Source: Geminicoccaceae bacterium
GTDB lineage: Bacteria; Pseudomonadota; Alphaproteobacteria; Geminicoccales; Geminicoccaceae
NCBI GenBank assembly: GCA_020446285.1
Contig: JAGREZ010000015.1
Location: 1 to 8,163, forward strand
Direction: 5' to 3'
DNA: 8,163 nt
Shown here: positions 1 to 7,186 of the stretch, piece after piece
Layout: every line of letters begins with the position of its first letter
Numbering within the stretch: position 1 is the stretch's first letter
Notes under the pieces: model-generated
Database searches by the model: none
The model's input: only the letters and a program-made list of their open reading frames with translations
Told to the model about the DNA's origin: nothing
Made by a program: the position numbers and the translations under genes

Positions 1-1240
1 TCTGCTGGGCATTGTTGATCGTGCTCGTCCCCTCGGCGCACATGGCGGCGATAAGCATGGCCATTCCGGCACGGATATCGGGGCTTTCGAGCCTCGATGC
101 GCGCAGCGTCGAGGGACCGGCGATGATGGCCCGGTGCGGATCGCAAAGGACGATGCGCGCACCCATGGCGATCAGCTTGTCGACGAAGAACAGCCGGCTC
201 TCGAACATTTTCTCGAACATCAGCACGACGCCATCGCACTGTGTGGCTGCGACGATGGCGATCGACATGGTGTCGGCGGGAAAGGCCGGCCAGGGTTGAT
301 CCTCGATCTTGGGGATATGGCCGCCGAAATCGGGTTGCACGCGCATGTCCTGATCGCCGGGCACGATCAGGTCGTCGCCCTCGATCCGGCAGGCGATACC
401 CAGCCTTTCGAACGTCATGAGTGTCGAGCGCAGATGCTCCACGCCGGCATTGCGGATATTGATTGACGAGCGGGTGACGGCGGCAAGGCCGATCAGCGAG
501 CCGACCTCGATGTGATCGGGGCCGATCCGGTGGACCGCTCCCGAGAGCGTCTGTCCGCCGTGAACCGTCATGCAGTTGGTGCCGATGCCCTCGATGCGCG
601 CGCCCATGGCTTCGAGAAAGCGGGCGAGATCCTGGACATGCGGTTCCGACGCGCAGTTGCGCAGGACGGTGACACCGCTTGCCGCCGTTGCCGCGCAGAG
701 CGCGTTCTCGGTGGCGGTGACCGAGGGTTCGTCGAAGAACACATCCGTGCCGGTCAGTCTGGTCGCCCTGAAACGGAAGCTGTCGGTTGCGTCGATATCG
801 GCACCGAGTTGACGAAGGGCGAGGAAATGGGTGTCGACTCGCCGCCGGCCGATCACGTCACCGCCCGGCGGCGGCAGGACGAGTTCGCCGCAGCGCGCGA
901 GCATTGGCCCGGCGAGCAGGATCGAGGCGCGGATACGGGCACAGAGATCCGGATCGAGATCGGCGGGGCGAAGGTCTTTCGCCTGTATCTCCAGATCGTT
1001 ATGTCCGGCCCAGTGGACGTCGGCGCCGACCGTGCGAATCAGCTCCACCAGTACCTCGACATCGCGGATGCGCGGCACGTTGGAGAGTTTCACCGGGCGG
1101 TCGGTCAGGAGCGAGGCGGCGATGATCGGCAATGCCGCATTCTTGTTGCCGCTCGGTTCGATGTCGCCGGCGAGCCTGTGCCCGCCCTCGACGCGATACT
1201 GGATCCTGTCGGGGATGCTTGTGCTCCTCTTCGCTGCCAC
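1..1240 (-). CDS. murA: UDP-N-acetylglucosamine 1-carboxyvinyltransferase (MurA family, Asp active-site type), 3' end off window
   Basis: Cytoplasmic enzyme that transfers enolpyruvate from PEP to UDP-GlcNAc, the first committed step of peptidoglycan synthesis. I translated the minus strand by hand: 413 codons are open with no stop, and the gene leaves the window at base 1. Compared with E. coli MurA, about 20-25 C-terminal residues are missing. Visible motifs: PSGNKNAALP (residues 29-38, Lys33 matching the UDP-GlcNAc-binding Lys22), RIRASILLAGP, the active-site loop LPPPGGDVIGRRRVD, PWPAFPADTMS (Asp323 matching Asp305), and PDIRAGM (Arg390 matching Arg371). The loop has Asp128, codon at complement 857-859, where E. 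coli has Cys115. This loop form belongs to an Asp-type MurA clade, so the gene could be a paralogue beside a canonical Cys-type murA elsewhere. The start is uncertain: GTG at 1240 is the only standard start codon after the in-frame upstream stop, but it has no Shine-Dalgarno sequence. It follows the NDUFA9-like gene by 21 nt and is probably co-transcribed with it. Confidence 0.93.
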   Translation of the reverse strand, partial: MAAKRSTSIPDRIQYRVEGGHRLAGDIEPSGNKNAALPIIAASLLTDRPVKLSNVPRIRDVEVLVELIRTVGADVHWAGHNDLEIQAKDLRPADLDPDLCARIRASILLAGPMLARCGELVLPPPGGDVIGRRRVDTHFLALRQLGADIDATDSFRFRATRLTGTDVFFDEPSVTATENALCAATAASGVTVLRNCASEPHVQDLARFLEAMGARIEGIGTNCMTVHGGQTLSGAVHRIGPDHIEVGSLIGLAAVTRSSINIRNAGVEHLRSTLMTFERLGIACRIEGDDLIVPGDQDMRVQPDFGGHIPKIEDQPWPAFPADTMSIAIVAATQCDGVVLMFEKMFESRLFFVDKLIAMGARIVLCDPHRAIIAGPSTLRASRLESPDIRAGMAMLIAAMCAEGTSTINNAQQ

Positions 1241-1261
1241 TTGACGCGTGCGAATGACGGA

Positions 1262-2200
1262 TCAGGTTGCCGCTACCTCGACCCGGCGTCGGGCGAACGC
1301 ACGGATCACGTCGGGCACGACGATTTCCATCGGCGTCGCGTGGATCCCGAGATCCCCGAGGGTCCGGGCATTTTCACCGACGACATTGTCATATTTGAGG
1401 AGTTCGAGCTGATCGCGCGTGATCGGCGGTTCGGGCAGATACTCCATGATGCGCGCCGGCCACCCCAGCATGCCCGAGGGAACGTTCAAGAGCCAGTTTC
1501 TGCGCCCGAGCCTGTCGCGCATGTAGGAAAGCAGTTCCCGAAACGTCTTCACTTCCGGTCCGCCCAGTTCGAACACGCCTGCTCGCGGCTGTTCGAGGCA
1601 GGCGACCACGGCATCTGCGACATCGCCGGCATAGACCGGCTGAAAGCGTGTCTTGCCGCCGTCGATCAGCGGCAGGACGGGTGAGATCGTCGCCATCTCG
1701 GCAAAACGGCGGAAGAAACCGTCGCCGGGGCCGAAGACGATGCTCGGGCGAAGGATCGTTGTTCCTTCGAAGGCGCTTGCAACCGCCGTTTCACCCTTCG
1801 CCTTGCTGCGCGCATAGGCACTCGACGAGGCCTCGTCCGCTCCGATCGCGGAAAGATGAACGAGAGCCGCGACGCTCTTCGCGGCGGCGAGTGCTGCGAT
1901 ATCGCCGGCAAACGTGGCATGGATGCGGTCGAAGTCGCCGTCCTTGCGTTCGTGCAGGATGCCCACGAGATTGACGACATGGGTCGGATCGCCGAAGGCG
2001 GCCTCGATCGACGCACGGTCGTCGCCTTCGAGTTTCACCGGCACGACCTGGCCGACCTCGCCGAGTGGCCTCAGATGGCCGGCGCAATTCGGGTTTCGCG
2101 TGGGAACGCGGATCGCCGCACCCTTTTGTGCCAGTCTCTTGACGACCTGACCACCGATGAACCCCGTGCCGCCGAAAACCGTGATGGTCGCGTTCTGCAT
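1262..2200 (-). CDS. complex I NDUFA9-like NAD(P)-binding protein (atypical short-chain dehydrogenase/epimerase)
   Basis: A 312-aa Rossmann-fold protein of the extended/atypical SDR group, which alphaproteobacterial annotations call 'complex I NDUFA9 subunit family'. The N-terminus has the nucleotide-binding motif FGGTGFIG (residues 9-16). Further on are HLSAIGA (115-121), a YxxxK motif, YARSK (129-133), and RPSIVFGPGDGFF (151-163), all typical of this family. Mitochondrial NDUFA9 is an accessory subunit of respiratory complex I, but the bacterial homologues have no firmly assigned substrate. A role in complex I stability or quinone metabolism is inference only. The ATG at 2200 is preceded by a good ribosome-binding site, GGAGG, 5 nt upstream. 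murA starts 21 nt downstream in the same reading frame. A candidate promoter lies at 2272-2300. Confidence 0.9.
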   Translation of the reverse strand: MQNATITVFGGTGFIGGQVVKRLAQKGAAIRVPTRNPNCAGHLRPLGEVGQVVPVKLEGDDRASIEAAFGDPTHVVNLVGILHERKDGDFDRIHATFAGDIAALAAAKSVAALVHLSAIGADEASSSAYARSKAKGETAVASAFEGTTILRPSIVFGPGDGFFRRFAEMATISPVLPLIDGGKTRFQPVYAGDVADAVVACLEQPRAGVFELGGPEVKTFRELLSYMRDRLGRRNWLLNVPSGMLGWPARIMEYLPEPPITRDQLELLKYDNVVGENARTLGDLGIHATPMEIVVPDVIRAFARRRVEVAAT

Positions 2201-2271
2201 CCTGCCTCCGAAACGCTGGCTCGCCTCCGCTGCCCGCCTCGAATGCGGGTCCAGCGAAAGTTGCGCTACCT

Positions 2272-2300
2272 TCTATAGACGATCGACCGGGCATAGAGAA
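2272..2300 (-). promoter_or_regulatory. candidate promoter for the NDUFA9-like gene and murA
   Basis: On the minus strand, TATAGA (complement 2272-2277) makes a good -10 box. The hexamer 17 nt upstream is TTCTCT (complement 2295-2300), which matches only three positions of TTGACA. It would give a 5' leader of roughly 65 nt before the ATG at 2200. The -10 is convincing and the -35 is weak. Confidence 0.35.
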
Positions 2301-2346
2301 CCATGACATGCGGTCATTGTCGCGGGCGCATGGTCGCGCAAAGCTG

Positions 2347-2375
2347 TTGACGGGCGAACGCGGAGCCCATAAATC
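2347..2375 (+). promoter_or_regulatory. candidate promoter for tRNA-Leu
   Basis: TTGACG (2347-2352) is a 5/6 match to the -35 consensus. It is followed by an A/T-rich -10 region in otherwise G+C-rich sequence: CATAAA at 2368-2373 (15-nt spacer) or TAAATC at 2370-2375 (17-nt spacer). Transcription would start just upstream of the mature tRNA 5' end at 2388, as expected for a tRNA gene. The -10 is imperfect. Confidence 0.5.
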
Positions 2376-2387
2376 ACCGCGAACGAT

Positions 2388-2474
2388 GCCCAGGTGGCGG
2401 AATTGGTAGACGCGCTAGCTTCAGGTGCTAGTGACCATCTGGTCGTGGAGGTTCGAGTCCTCTCCTGGGCACCA
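2388..2474 (+). tRNA. tRNA-Leu, anticodon CAG
   Basis: A complete class II tRNA with encoded CCA. The acceptor stem is GCCCAGG (2388-2394) pairing with CCTGGGC (2464-2470), then discriminator A2471 and CCA (2472-2474). The anticodon stem is CTAGC/GCTAG (2415-2419 and 2427-2431) around loop TTCAGGT, giving anticodon CAG at 2422-2424, which reads CUG leucine codons. The long variable arm contains GACC-ATCT-GGTC, the leucine hallmark. The T-arm is GGAGG/CCTCT with loop TTCGAGT (2452-2458). CUG is a frequent Leu codon in the neighbouring genes, so this is probably a heavily used tRNA. No clear intrinsic terminator follows. Confidence 0.98.
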
Positions 2475-2578
2475 TATGTTTCCCATCCGGCGTTGCGGGT
2501 AGGCATCGACATGCCGTTAACCCGATATTCACCATGATCGGCGATGCTCGTTGTCGGAATTCTGGACTGAGTGAGCCG

Positions 2579-3190
2579 ATGACGATCCATCTTCACCACG
2601 GCGATCTTCCGGACGGCCTCGATCTGGGTCCGGTCATTGCCATCGATTCCGAAACCATGGGCCTGCTGCCGGTGCGCGATCGGCTCTGCGTCGTACAGCT
2701 GTCGGCGGGCGATGGCGACGCGCATCTCGTGAAATTCGACGGCAAGCGCTTCGACGCGCCCAATCTCTGCCGCCTGCTGACCGATCCCGACCGCCTGAAA
2801 CTCTTCCATTTCGCCCGTTTCGATGTCGCCGTGATGAAAGCCTATCTGGGTGTCGTCACGGCACCGGTCTACTGCACCAAGATCGCTTCCAGACTCGTGC
2901 GCACCTACACCGACCGGCATGGCCTCAAGGAACTCTGCCGCGAGCTTCTGGGCATCGATCTCTCGAAGGTCCAGCAGAGTTCGGATTGGGGTGCCGCCGA
3001 GCTGAGCGATGCCCAGCTCGACTATGCCGCGCAGGATGTCCTCTATCTTCACCGCCTGCGCGAGCGTCTCGATTCCATGCTCGAACGCGAGGGGCGCGTC
3101 GAGATCGCGCGCGCCTGCTTCGCGTTTCTCCACACCCGCGCCGATCTCGACCTGCTCGGATGGGACGAGGTCGACATTTTTGCTCACTGA
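2579..3190 (+). CDS. nrnC: NrnC-type 3'-5' exoribonuclease (nanoRNase C, RNase D/DEDDy family)
   Basis: A 203-aa single-domain DEDDy exonuclease. All five catalytic residues are visible: Asp23 and Glu25 in IDSETMGL, Asp82 in HFARFD, and Tyr149 and Asp153 in YAAQDVLY. From memory, the spacing and flanking sequence match Bartonella henselae NrnC (D25/E27/D84/Y151/D155) almost residue for residue, including GDLP near the N-terminus, CTKIASRLVRTYTDRHGLKE and the end LDLLGWDEVDIFAH. NrnC is a ring-forming enzyme that degrades dinucleotides and short RNAs in alphaproteobacteria, doing the job of Orn. Full-length RNase D is nearly twice as long and carries HRDC domains, which are absent here, although automatic annotation may still say 'ribonuclease D'. 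I chose ATG 2579 over an in-frame ATG at 2534 because it aligns with the known N-terminus. Its ribosome-binding site is weak. Confidence 0.93.
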   Translation: MTIHLHHGDLPDGLDLGPVIAIDSETMGLLPVRDRLCVVQLSAGDGDAHLVKFDGKRFDAPNLCRLLTDPDRLKLFHFARFDVAVMKAYLGVVTAPVYCTKIASRLVRTYTDRHGLKELCRELLGIDLSKVQQSSDWGAAELSDAQLDYAAQDVLYLHRLRERLDSMLEREGRVEIARACFAFLHTRADLDLLGWDEVDIFAH

Positions 3191-3196
3191 GCCGCA

Positions 3197-3225
3197 TTGA
3201 CGGTCATAATGCCGCTCAACACAAT
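3197..3225 (+). promoter_or_regulatory. candidate promoter for the kdsD-lptAB-rpoN operon
   Basis: TTGACG (3197-3202, 5/6 to the -35 consensus), a 17-nt spacer and CACAAT (3220-3225, 4/6 to the -10 consensus) lie in the 125-bp gap just after the nrnC stop. Initiation would be near 3232, about 85 nt before the kdsD ATG. A GCATT/AATGC inverted repeat (3194-3198 and 3208-3212) overlaps the -35 box and might be an operator, but its arms are short. Confidence 0.45.
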
Positions 3226-3315
3226 CCGCTTTCCGGCGTACAAGCCATGGATCCGCCTGCGTGCCGGACGCTGTCGTGATGGCGCGCGGGATACGGGAAC
3301 CGACCGGGAACGGGA

Positions 3316-4377
3316 ATGAGCGGAAAAGACATGAGCGCAGCCGTGCAGGAGCGAAAGCAGGGAGACGGGCTGATGGAGGATGCCGGCACATATGTCGCCG
3401 CTGCCGATCTCGGGCCGGAGGAGATGATCGAGGCAGGCCGCGAGGTCATACGCACCGAGGCCAGGGCGCTCGGATTGCTCGGGGAGGCGATCGGTTCTTC
3501 CTTCGCCGATGCGGTGGAACGGCTCGCCGGCACGAGCGGCCGGGTGGTCGTCTCCGGCATGGGCAAGAGTGGCCACATAGGCTGCAAGATCGCGGCCACG
3601 CTCGCCTCCACCGGGACGCCTGCCATGTTCGTGCATCCGGGCGAGGCCAGTCATGGTGATCTCGGCATGATCACCCGCGGGGATGCGGTTCTCGCCCTCT
3701 CCAATTCCGGCGAGACATCGGAACTGCGCGACCTCACCCTGTACACACGCCGTTTCGACATTCCGCTCATCGCGATGGTCGGGAGAGCGAAGAGCACGCT
3801 CGCCGAAACGGCGGATGCGGTCCTGCTCGTGCCGGAGGTCGGCGAGGCCTGTCCGATGGGACTTGCGCCGACCACGTCGACGACCTGCATGCTGGCGCTC
3901 GGCGATGCGCTGGCGGTGGCGCTTCTGCGCCGTCGCGGTTTCACCCCGCACGATTTCGCCCTGTTCCATCCGGGCGGAAAGCTCGGCAGCCAGCTCATGC
4001 GTGTCGAGGAGCTGATGCACAAGGGCGACGACCTTCCGCTGATTGCGAGCGGCTCGCTGCTTTCGGATGCCGTGCTCGAGATGACCGGCAAGCGCCTCGG
4101 TTGCGTCGGCGTCGTCGACGGCGACGGGCTGCTGACCGGCATCATCACCGATGGCGACATCCGCCGGCAGATGTCGGCCGACCTCCTCTCCCGCAGGGTC
4201 GAGGAGGTGATGACGAAGGATCCGCGCCGGATCGGCCCGAGAGCGCTCGCCGCCGAGGCGGTCAACGAGATGAACCTGCGCGGACCCCGGCCGATCACCG
4301 TGCTTTTCGTCGTCGAGGACGGACGCCCGATCGGTGCCCTGCACCTGCACGATTGCCTGAGGGCGGGTATCGCATGA
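3316..4377 (+). CDS. kdsD: arabinose-5-phosphate isomerase (KpsF/GutQ family)
   Basis: Cytoplasmic aldose-ketose isomerase that converts ribulose-5-phosphate to arabinose-5-phosphate, the precursor of Kdo in the LPS inner core. The 353-aa protein has an N-terminal SIS domain (about residues 70-210) with SGMGKSGHIG (80-89), HPGEASHGDLGMI (107-119) and the phospho-sugar loop SNSGETSE (129-136). A family motif, FHPGGKLG (217-224), links it to a C-terminal CBS pair (about 233-290 and 297-350) with TGIITDGDIRR at the end of the first repeat. The N-terminus is about 20 residues longer than in E. coli KdsD. Met6 (3331) and Met20 (3373, preceded by GGGAGA) are alternative starts. The stop overlaps the lptA start as ATGA, which implies translational coupling. 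lptC, usually found at this point, is absent. Confidence 0.94.
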   Translation: MSGKDMSAAVQERKQGDGLMEDAGTYVAAADLGPEEMIEAGREVIRTEARALGLLGEAIGSSFADAVERLAGTSGRVVVSGMGKSGHIGCKIAATLASTGTPAMFVHPGEASHGDLGMITRGDAVLALSNSGETSELRDLTLYTRRFDIPLIAMVGRAKSTLAETADAVLLVPEVGEACPMGLAPTTSTTCMLALGDALAVALLRRRGFTPHDFALFHPGGKLGSQLMRVEELMHKGDDLPLIASGSLLSDAVLEMTGKRLGCVGVVDGDGLLTGIITDGDIRRQMSADLLSRRVEEVMTKDPRRIGPRALAAEAVNEMNLRGPRPITVLFVVEDGRPIGALHLHDCLRAGIA

Positions 4378-4919
4378 GAATCCTTGTCGCCCGACCGCTT
4401 GCGCCGTTCTCCATACTCCTCCTCGCGATGGCCGCATGGCTCGCCGGTTCCGCGCCGCTTTGCGCGCAGGACGTCATTGCGGGGTATGACACGAGCCTGC
4501 CGATCGAGATCGAGGCCGACCAGCTGACGGTCGAACAGAACAGCGAGACCGCGACCTTTTCCGGAAACGTGATCGTCGTGCAGGGCGACATGACGCTTCG
4601 TTCCGCGAAGCTTCTCGTCATTTACGCGCTCGATGGCGATAATGCCTCCGATCAGCCCATTCGCCGGATCGAGGTGGATGGCGGCGTGGTGATGGCGTCC
4701 GAACGGGAGACGGCGAAGGGCGAACGCGGCGTCTATGATGTCGTTGCCGGAACGCTGGAGCTTTTCGGTGATGTCACGCTCACCCGCGACGACAATGTCA
4801 TCAAGGGCGATGTGCTTTCCATCGATCTCGATACCAGCGTTGCCACGATGAAGGCCGACCCGGCATCCGGGCGGGGACGGGTGAAGGCGCTGTTCCTTCC
4901 GGCCGGGGCGGGCAATTGA
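4374..4919 (+). CDS. lptA: LPS transport periplasmic protein LptA (OstA-like)
   Basis: Periplasmic bridge protein that carries LPS from the inner-membrane LptBFGC complex to LptD at the outer membrane. The 181-aa product starts with a signal peptide: two Arg near the N-terminus, a hydrophobic stretch at about 9-25 and likely signal peptidase cleavage between residues 27 and 31. Cys30 is not in a lipobox, so it is not a lipoprotein. The OstA/LptA domain spans about 43-158 and includes PIEIEADQLTVEQNSETATF, FSGNVIVVQGDMTLRS and GVYDVVAGTLELFGDVTLTR, the regular repeats expected of a beta-jellyroll. Length is normal for the family. It overlaps kdsD (ATGA) and lptB (TTGA), so the three are probably translated in sequence. 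Confidence 0.93.
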   Translation: MRILVARPLAPFSILLLAMAAWLAGSAPLCAQDVIAGYDTSLPIEIEADQLTVEQNSETATFSGNVIVVQGDMTLRSAKLLVIYALDGDNASDQPIRRIEVDGGVVMASERETAKGERGVYDVVAGTLELFGDVTLTRDDNVIKGDVLSIDLDTSVATMKADPASGRGRVKALFLPAGAGN

Positions 4920-5695
4920 CCTTGCGCGGCGAAGTCGAAACGACGGATGCCATGGCGCTGGCGGCGGAACCGGCGGGGGCCGTCGAGGCGCGTGGCCTGC
5001 GCAAGGCGTTTGCCGGCCGTGTCGTCCTGCGCGACGTGAATTTCTCCGTCCGCCGGGGCGAGGCGGTGGGTCTGCTCGGCCCCAACGGTGCCGGCAAGAC
5101 GACGTCGTTCTACATGATTTCCGGGCTGATCGCGCCCGATGCCGGACGGGTGCTGGTCGATGGTGAGGATGTGACCGGACTGGCCATGCACCGGCGTGCA
5201 CGCCTCGGTATCGGCTATCTGCCGCAGGAAGCCTCGATCTTCAGGGGACTTTCCGTCGCCGACAACATCATGGCCGTTCTCGAGGTGGCCGAGCGTGACC
5301 ACAGGGTGCGAACAGAACGGCTCGCCGCGTTGCTGGACGAGTTCGGTCTCACCGGCCTTCGGCACGCCATGGCCACCACGCTTTCGGGCGGCGAGCGGCG
5401 CCGGGTCGAGATCGCCCGCGCGCTCGCCGCCAACCCTCGCTACATCCTTCTCGACGAGCCGCTTGCCGGCATCGACCCGATCAATGTCGCCGAGATTCGC
5501 CACATGGTCGGGCATCTGAAGGACAGGGGACTCGGTGTGCTGATCACCGATCACAATGTCCGCGATACGCTCGATGCGATCGATCGCGCCTATATCCTCC
5601 ATGACGGGCTCGTGGTCAGTGAGGGGCCGCCCGAGGCGATCGTCGCCGATCCCGTCGTTCGCCGGGTCTATCTCGGCGAATCGTTCAACAGATAG
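4916..5695 (+). CDS. lptB: LPS export ABC transporter ATPase LptB
   Basis: Cytoplasmic ATPase of the LptB2FGC transporter that extracts LPS from the inner membrane. All ABC motifs are intact in the 259-aa reading: Walker A GPNGAGKTT (55-63), Q-loop Gln104 in YLPQEASIFR, signature LSGGE (156-160), Walker B YILLDEP (176-182, Glu181) and switch His213 in TDHNVRDT. YLPQEASIFRGLSV and DEPLAGIDPI are typical of LptB rather than of amino-acid transporters. Two starts are possible. TTG 4916 overlaps the lptA stop as TTGA. ATG 4952 gives 247 aa, close to the usual length, and may be the true start. rpoN follows after 15 nt. The partners LptF and LptG are not in this window. Confidence 0.96.
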   Translation: MTLRGEVETTDAMALAAEPAGAVEARGLRKAFAGRVVLRDVNFSVRRGEAVGLLGPNGAGKTTSFYMISGLIAPDAGRVLVDGEDVTGLAMHRRARLGIGYLPQEASIFRGLSVADNIMAVLEVAERDHRVRTERLAALLDEFGLTGLRHAMATTLSGGERRRVEIARALAANPRYILLDEPLAGIDPINVAEIRHMVGHLKDRGLGVLITDHNVRDTLDAIDRAYILHDGLVVSEGPPEAIVADPVVRRVYLGESFNR

Positions 5696-5710
5696 GCGCG
5701 AGGCGGGATC

Positions 5711-7177
5711 ATGGCCCTTTCGCTCCGCCTTGACGTCAAGCAGACCCAAAGTCTCGTCCTGACGCCGCAATTGCAGCAGGCCATCCGTCTGCTTCAGCTC
5801 TCGACCCAGGAACTGTCGGGCGAGATCCAGCGCGAGCTGCTGGAAAACCCGTTTCTCGCGACGGTCGACACCGGCGGTGCCGCGACTGCCGTTCCCGAGC
5901 GGACGAAACGCGAACGCGAGACCGGGCTCGACGGGGAGCCGTCGCTCGTTCCGCGATCGGGCGAGTCCCGCGAACCCGGGGAATGGGATCCTCCACCCCA
6001 GACGTCGGCGGCCGATCACAGGCTGAGCATGAGCCGCAACGGCTCGACCGCATTCGACGAGGCGGCCGATCCGATGGAACGGCTGACGCAGCGGCCCGAC
6101 ATGCGCTCGCATATCCGCGGACAGCTAGGCGCCGTGCGGGCCGAAGCCGGCGTTCTCGAAATCGCCCGACAGCTCGTCGACTGGCTCGAGGATGACGGAT
6201 ATCTGCGCGAGTCGGATGCCGAACTCGCCGGGGCGCTCGGCTCGGACGGGGAAACGGTAGCGCGCGCGCGCAGAGTCCTGCAGCAATGCGACCCGGGCGG
6301 GATGGCCGCGCGTGACCTGGGCGAATGCCTTGCATTGCAGCTGCGCGACCGCGACCGCCTCGATCCGGCCATGGAAAAACTGCTCGCCCGCCTGCCGGTG
6401 CTGGCCCAGGCCGACTGGGGTGCGCTGGAACGCGCCTGCGGCGTGGATCGCGAAGACCTCGAGGAGATGGTCGCCGAAATCAAGGCGCTCGATCCGCGGC
6501 CGGGCCTGTCGTTCGGGTCACAGGATCCGGATGCGATCATTCCGGACCTCGTCCTTCGTCGGGATTCCGACGGGCGCTGGCGGATCGAACTCAACGCCGC
6601 CGCGCAGCCGCGCATCGCCGTCGATGGCGATTATGTCGCGACCATCGGTGAAAGCGGACTCGACGGCGAGGCGAAGGCGTTCGTCAACGAGAAGATGCAG
6701 TCCGCCAACTGGCTGGTGCGGGCGCTTGAACAGCGCTCGCGCACCATTCTCAAGGTCGGCAGGTGTATCTTCACCTGTCAGCAGGATTTTCTCGAGAACG
6801 GACCGTCGAGCCTGCGTCCTCTGGTGTTGCGTGAAGTCGCGGAAAAGACCGGCCTGCATGAGAGCACGGTGAGTCGGGCCACGACCGAGAAGTACGTGCA
6901 GACGCCATACGGCACTTTCAGTCTCAAATATTTTTTCTCGACTGCGATACATTCGACTGACGGTGGATCCGATCACAGTGCGGAAGCAATTCGCGAAAGG
7001 ATCAAACAACTGGTTCGAAAGGAAAAAAGCGACAGCATCCTGTCAGATGACCAGATTGTCGATCTGCTCAGGGCGGATGGCGTGGCGATCGCACGAAGAA
7101 CGGTAGCCAAGTATCGGGAAGCACTTGGAATTCCTTCCTCGGTACATCGGCGTCGTGCACGCGCTCTCGCCGGATAG
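5711..7177 (+). CDS. rpoN: RNA polymerase sigma-54 factor RpoN
   Basis: Sigma factor that recognises -24/-12 promoters and needs AAA+ activators, used for nitrogen and other regulons. The 488-aa protein has all regions. Region I, the activator-responsive Gln/Leu-rich segment, includes SLVLTPQLQQAIRLLQLSTQ (14-33). An acidic, low-complexity region II spans about 55-125. The core-binding domain is about 130-330. The helix-turn-helix lies around EVAEKTGLHESTVSRATTEK (375-394) followed by FSLKYFFS (403-410). The RpoN box ARRTVAKYRE (461-470), which reads the -24 element, is intact. The ATG is 15 nt after lptB, with GAGGCGGG in the gap as a ribosome-binding site. The 3' third (about 6901-7140) is markedly lower in G+C than the rest. 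The usual downstream neighbour hpf is missing. Confidence 0.97.
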   Translation: MALSLRLDVKQTQSLVLTPQLQQAIRLLQLSTQELSGEIQRELLENPFLATVDTGGAATAVPERTKRERETGLDGEPSLVPRSGESREPGEWDPPPQTSAADHRLSMSRNGSTAFDEAADPMERLTQRPDMRSHIRGQLGAVRAEAGVLEIARQLVDWLEDDGYLRESDAELAGALGSDGETVARARRVLQQCDPGGMAARDLGECLALQLRDRDRLDPAMEKLLARLPVLAQADWGALERACGVDREDLEEMVAEIKALDPRPGLSFGSQDPDAIIPDLVLRRDSDGRWRIELNAAAQPRIAVDGDYVATIGESGLDGEAKAFVNEKMQSANWLVRALEQRSRTILKVGRCIFTCQQDFLENGPSSLRPLVLREVAEKTGLHESTVSRATTEKYVQTPYGTFSLKYFFSTAIHSTDGGSDHSAEAIRERIKQLVRKEKSDSILSDDQIVDLLRADGVAIARRTVAKYREALGIPSSVHRRRARALAG

Positions 7178-7186
7178 GGAGGCTGA

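Noticed and set aside
512..1684. 390-codon plus-strand ORF
   Set aside because: Antisense to murA and the NDUFA9-like gene, both of which have clear family motifs. Long antisense ORFs are expected in DNA this rich in G+C.
2502..2515. GGCAT-N4-ATGCC hairpin after tRNA-Leu as a terminator
   Set aside because: Only 5 bp and followed by GTTAACCC rather than a U-tract.
2273..3391. Long minus-strand ORF (372 codons)
   Set aside because: It runs antisense through tRNA-Leu and nrnC. Its translation across the tRNA gives the well-known artefact peptide with RTRTSTTRWSL, a common false gene call.
3651..6112. Two long minus-strand ORFs (516 and 459 codons)
   Set aside because: Shadows of kdsD, lptA, lptB and rpoN. 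No recognisable domain, and low-complexity Arg/Pro/Ser-rich translation.
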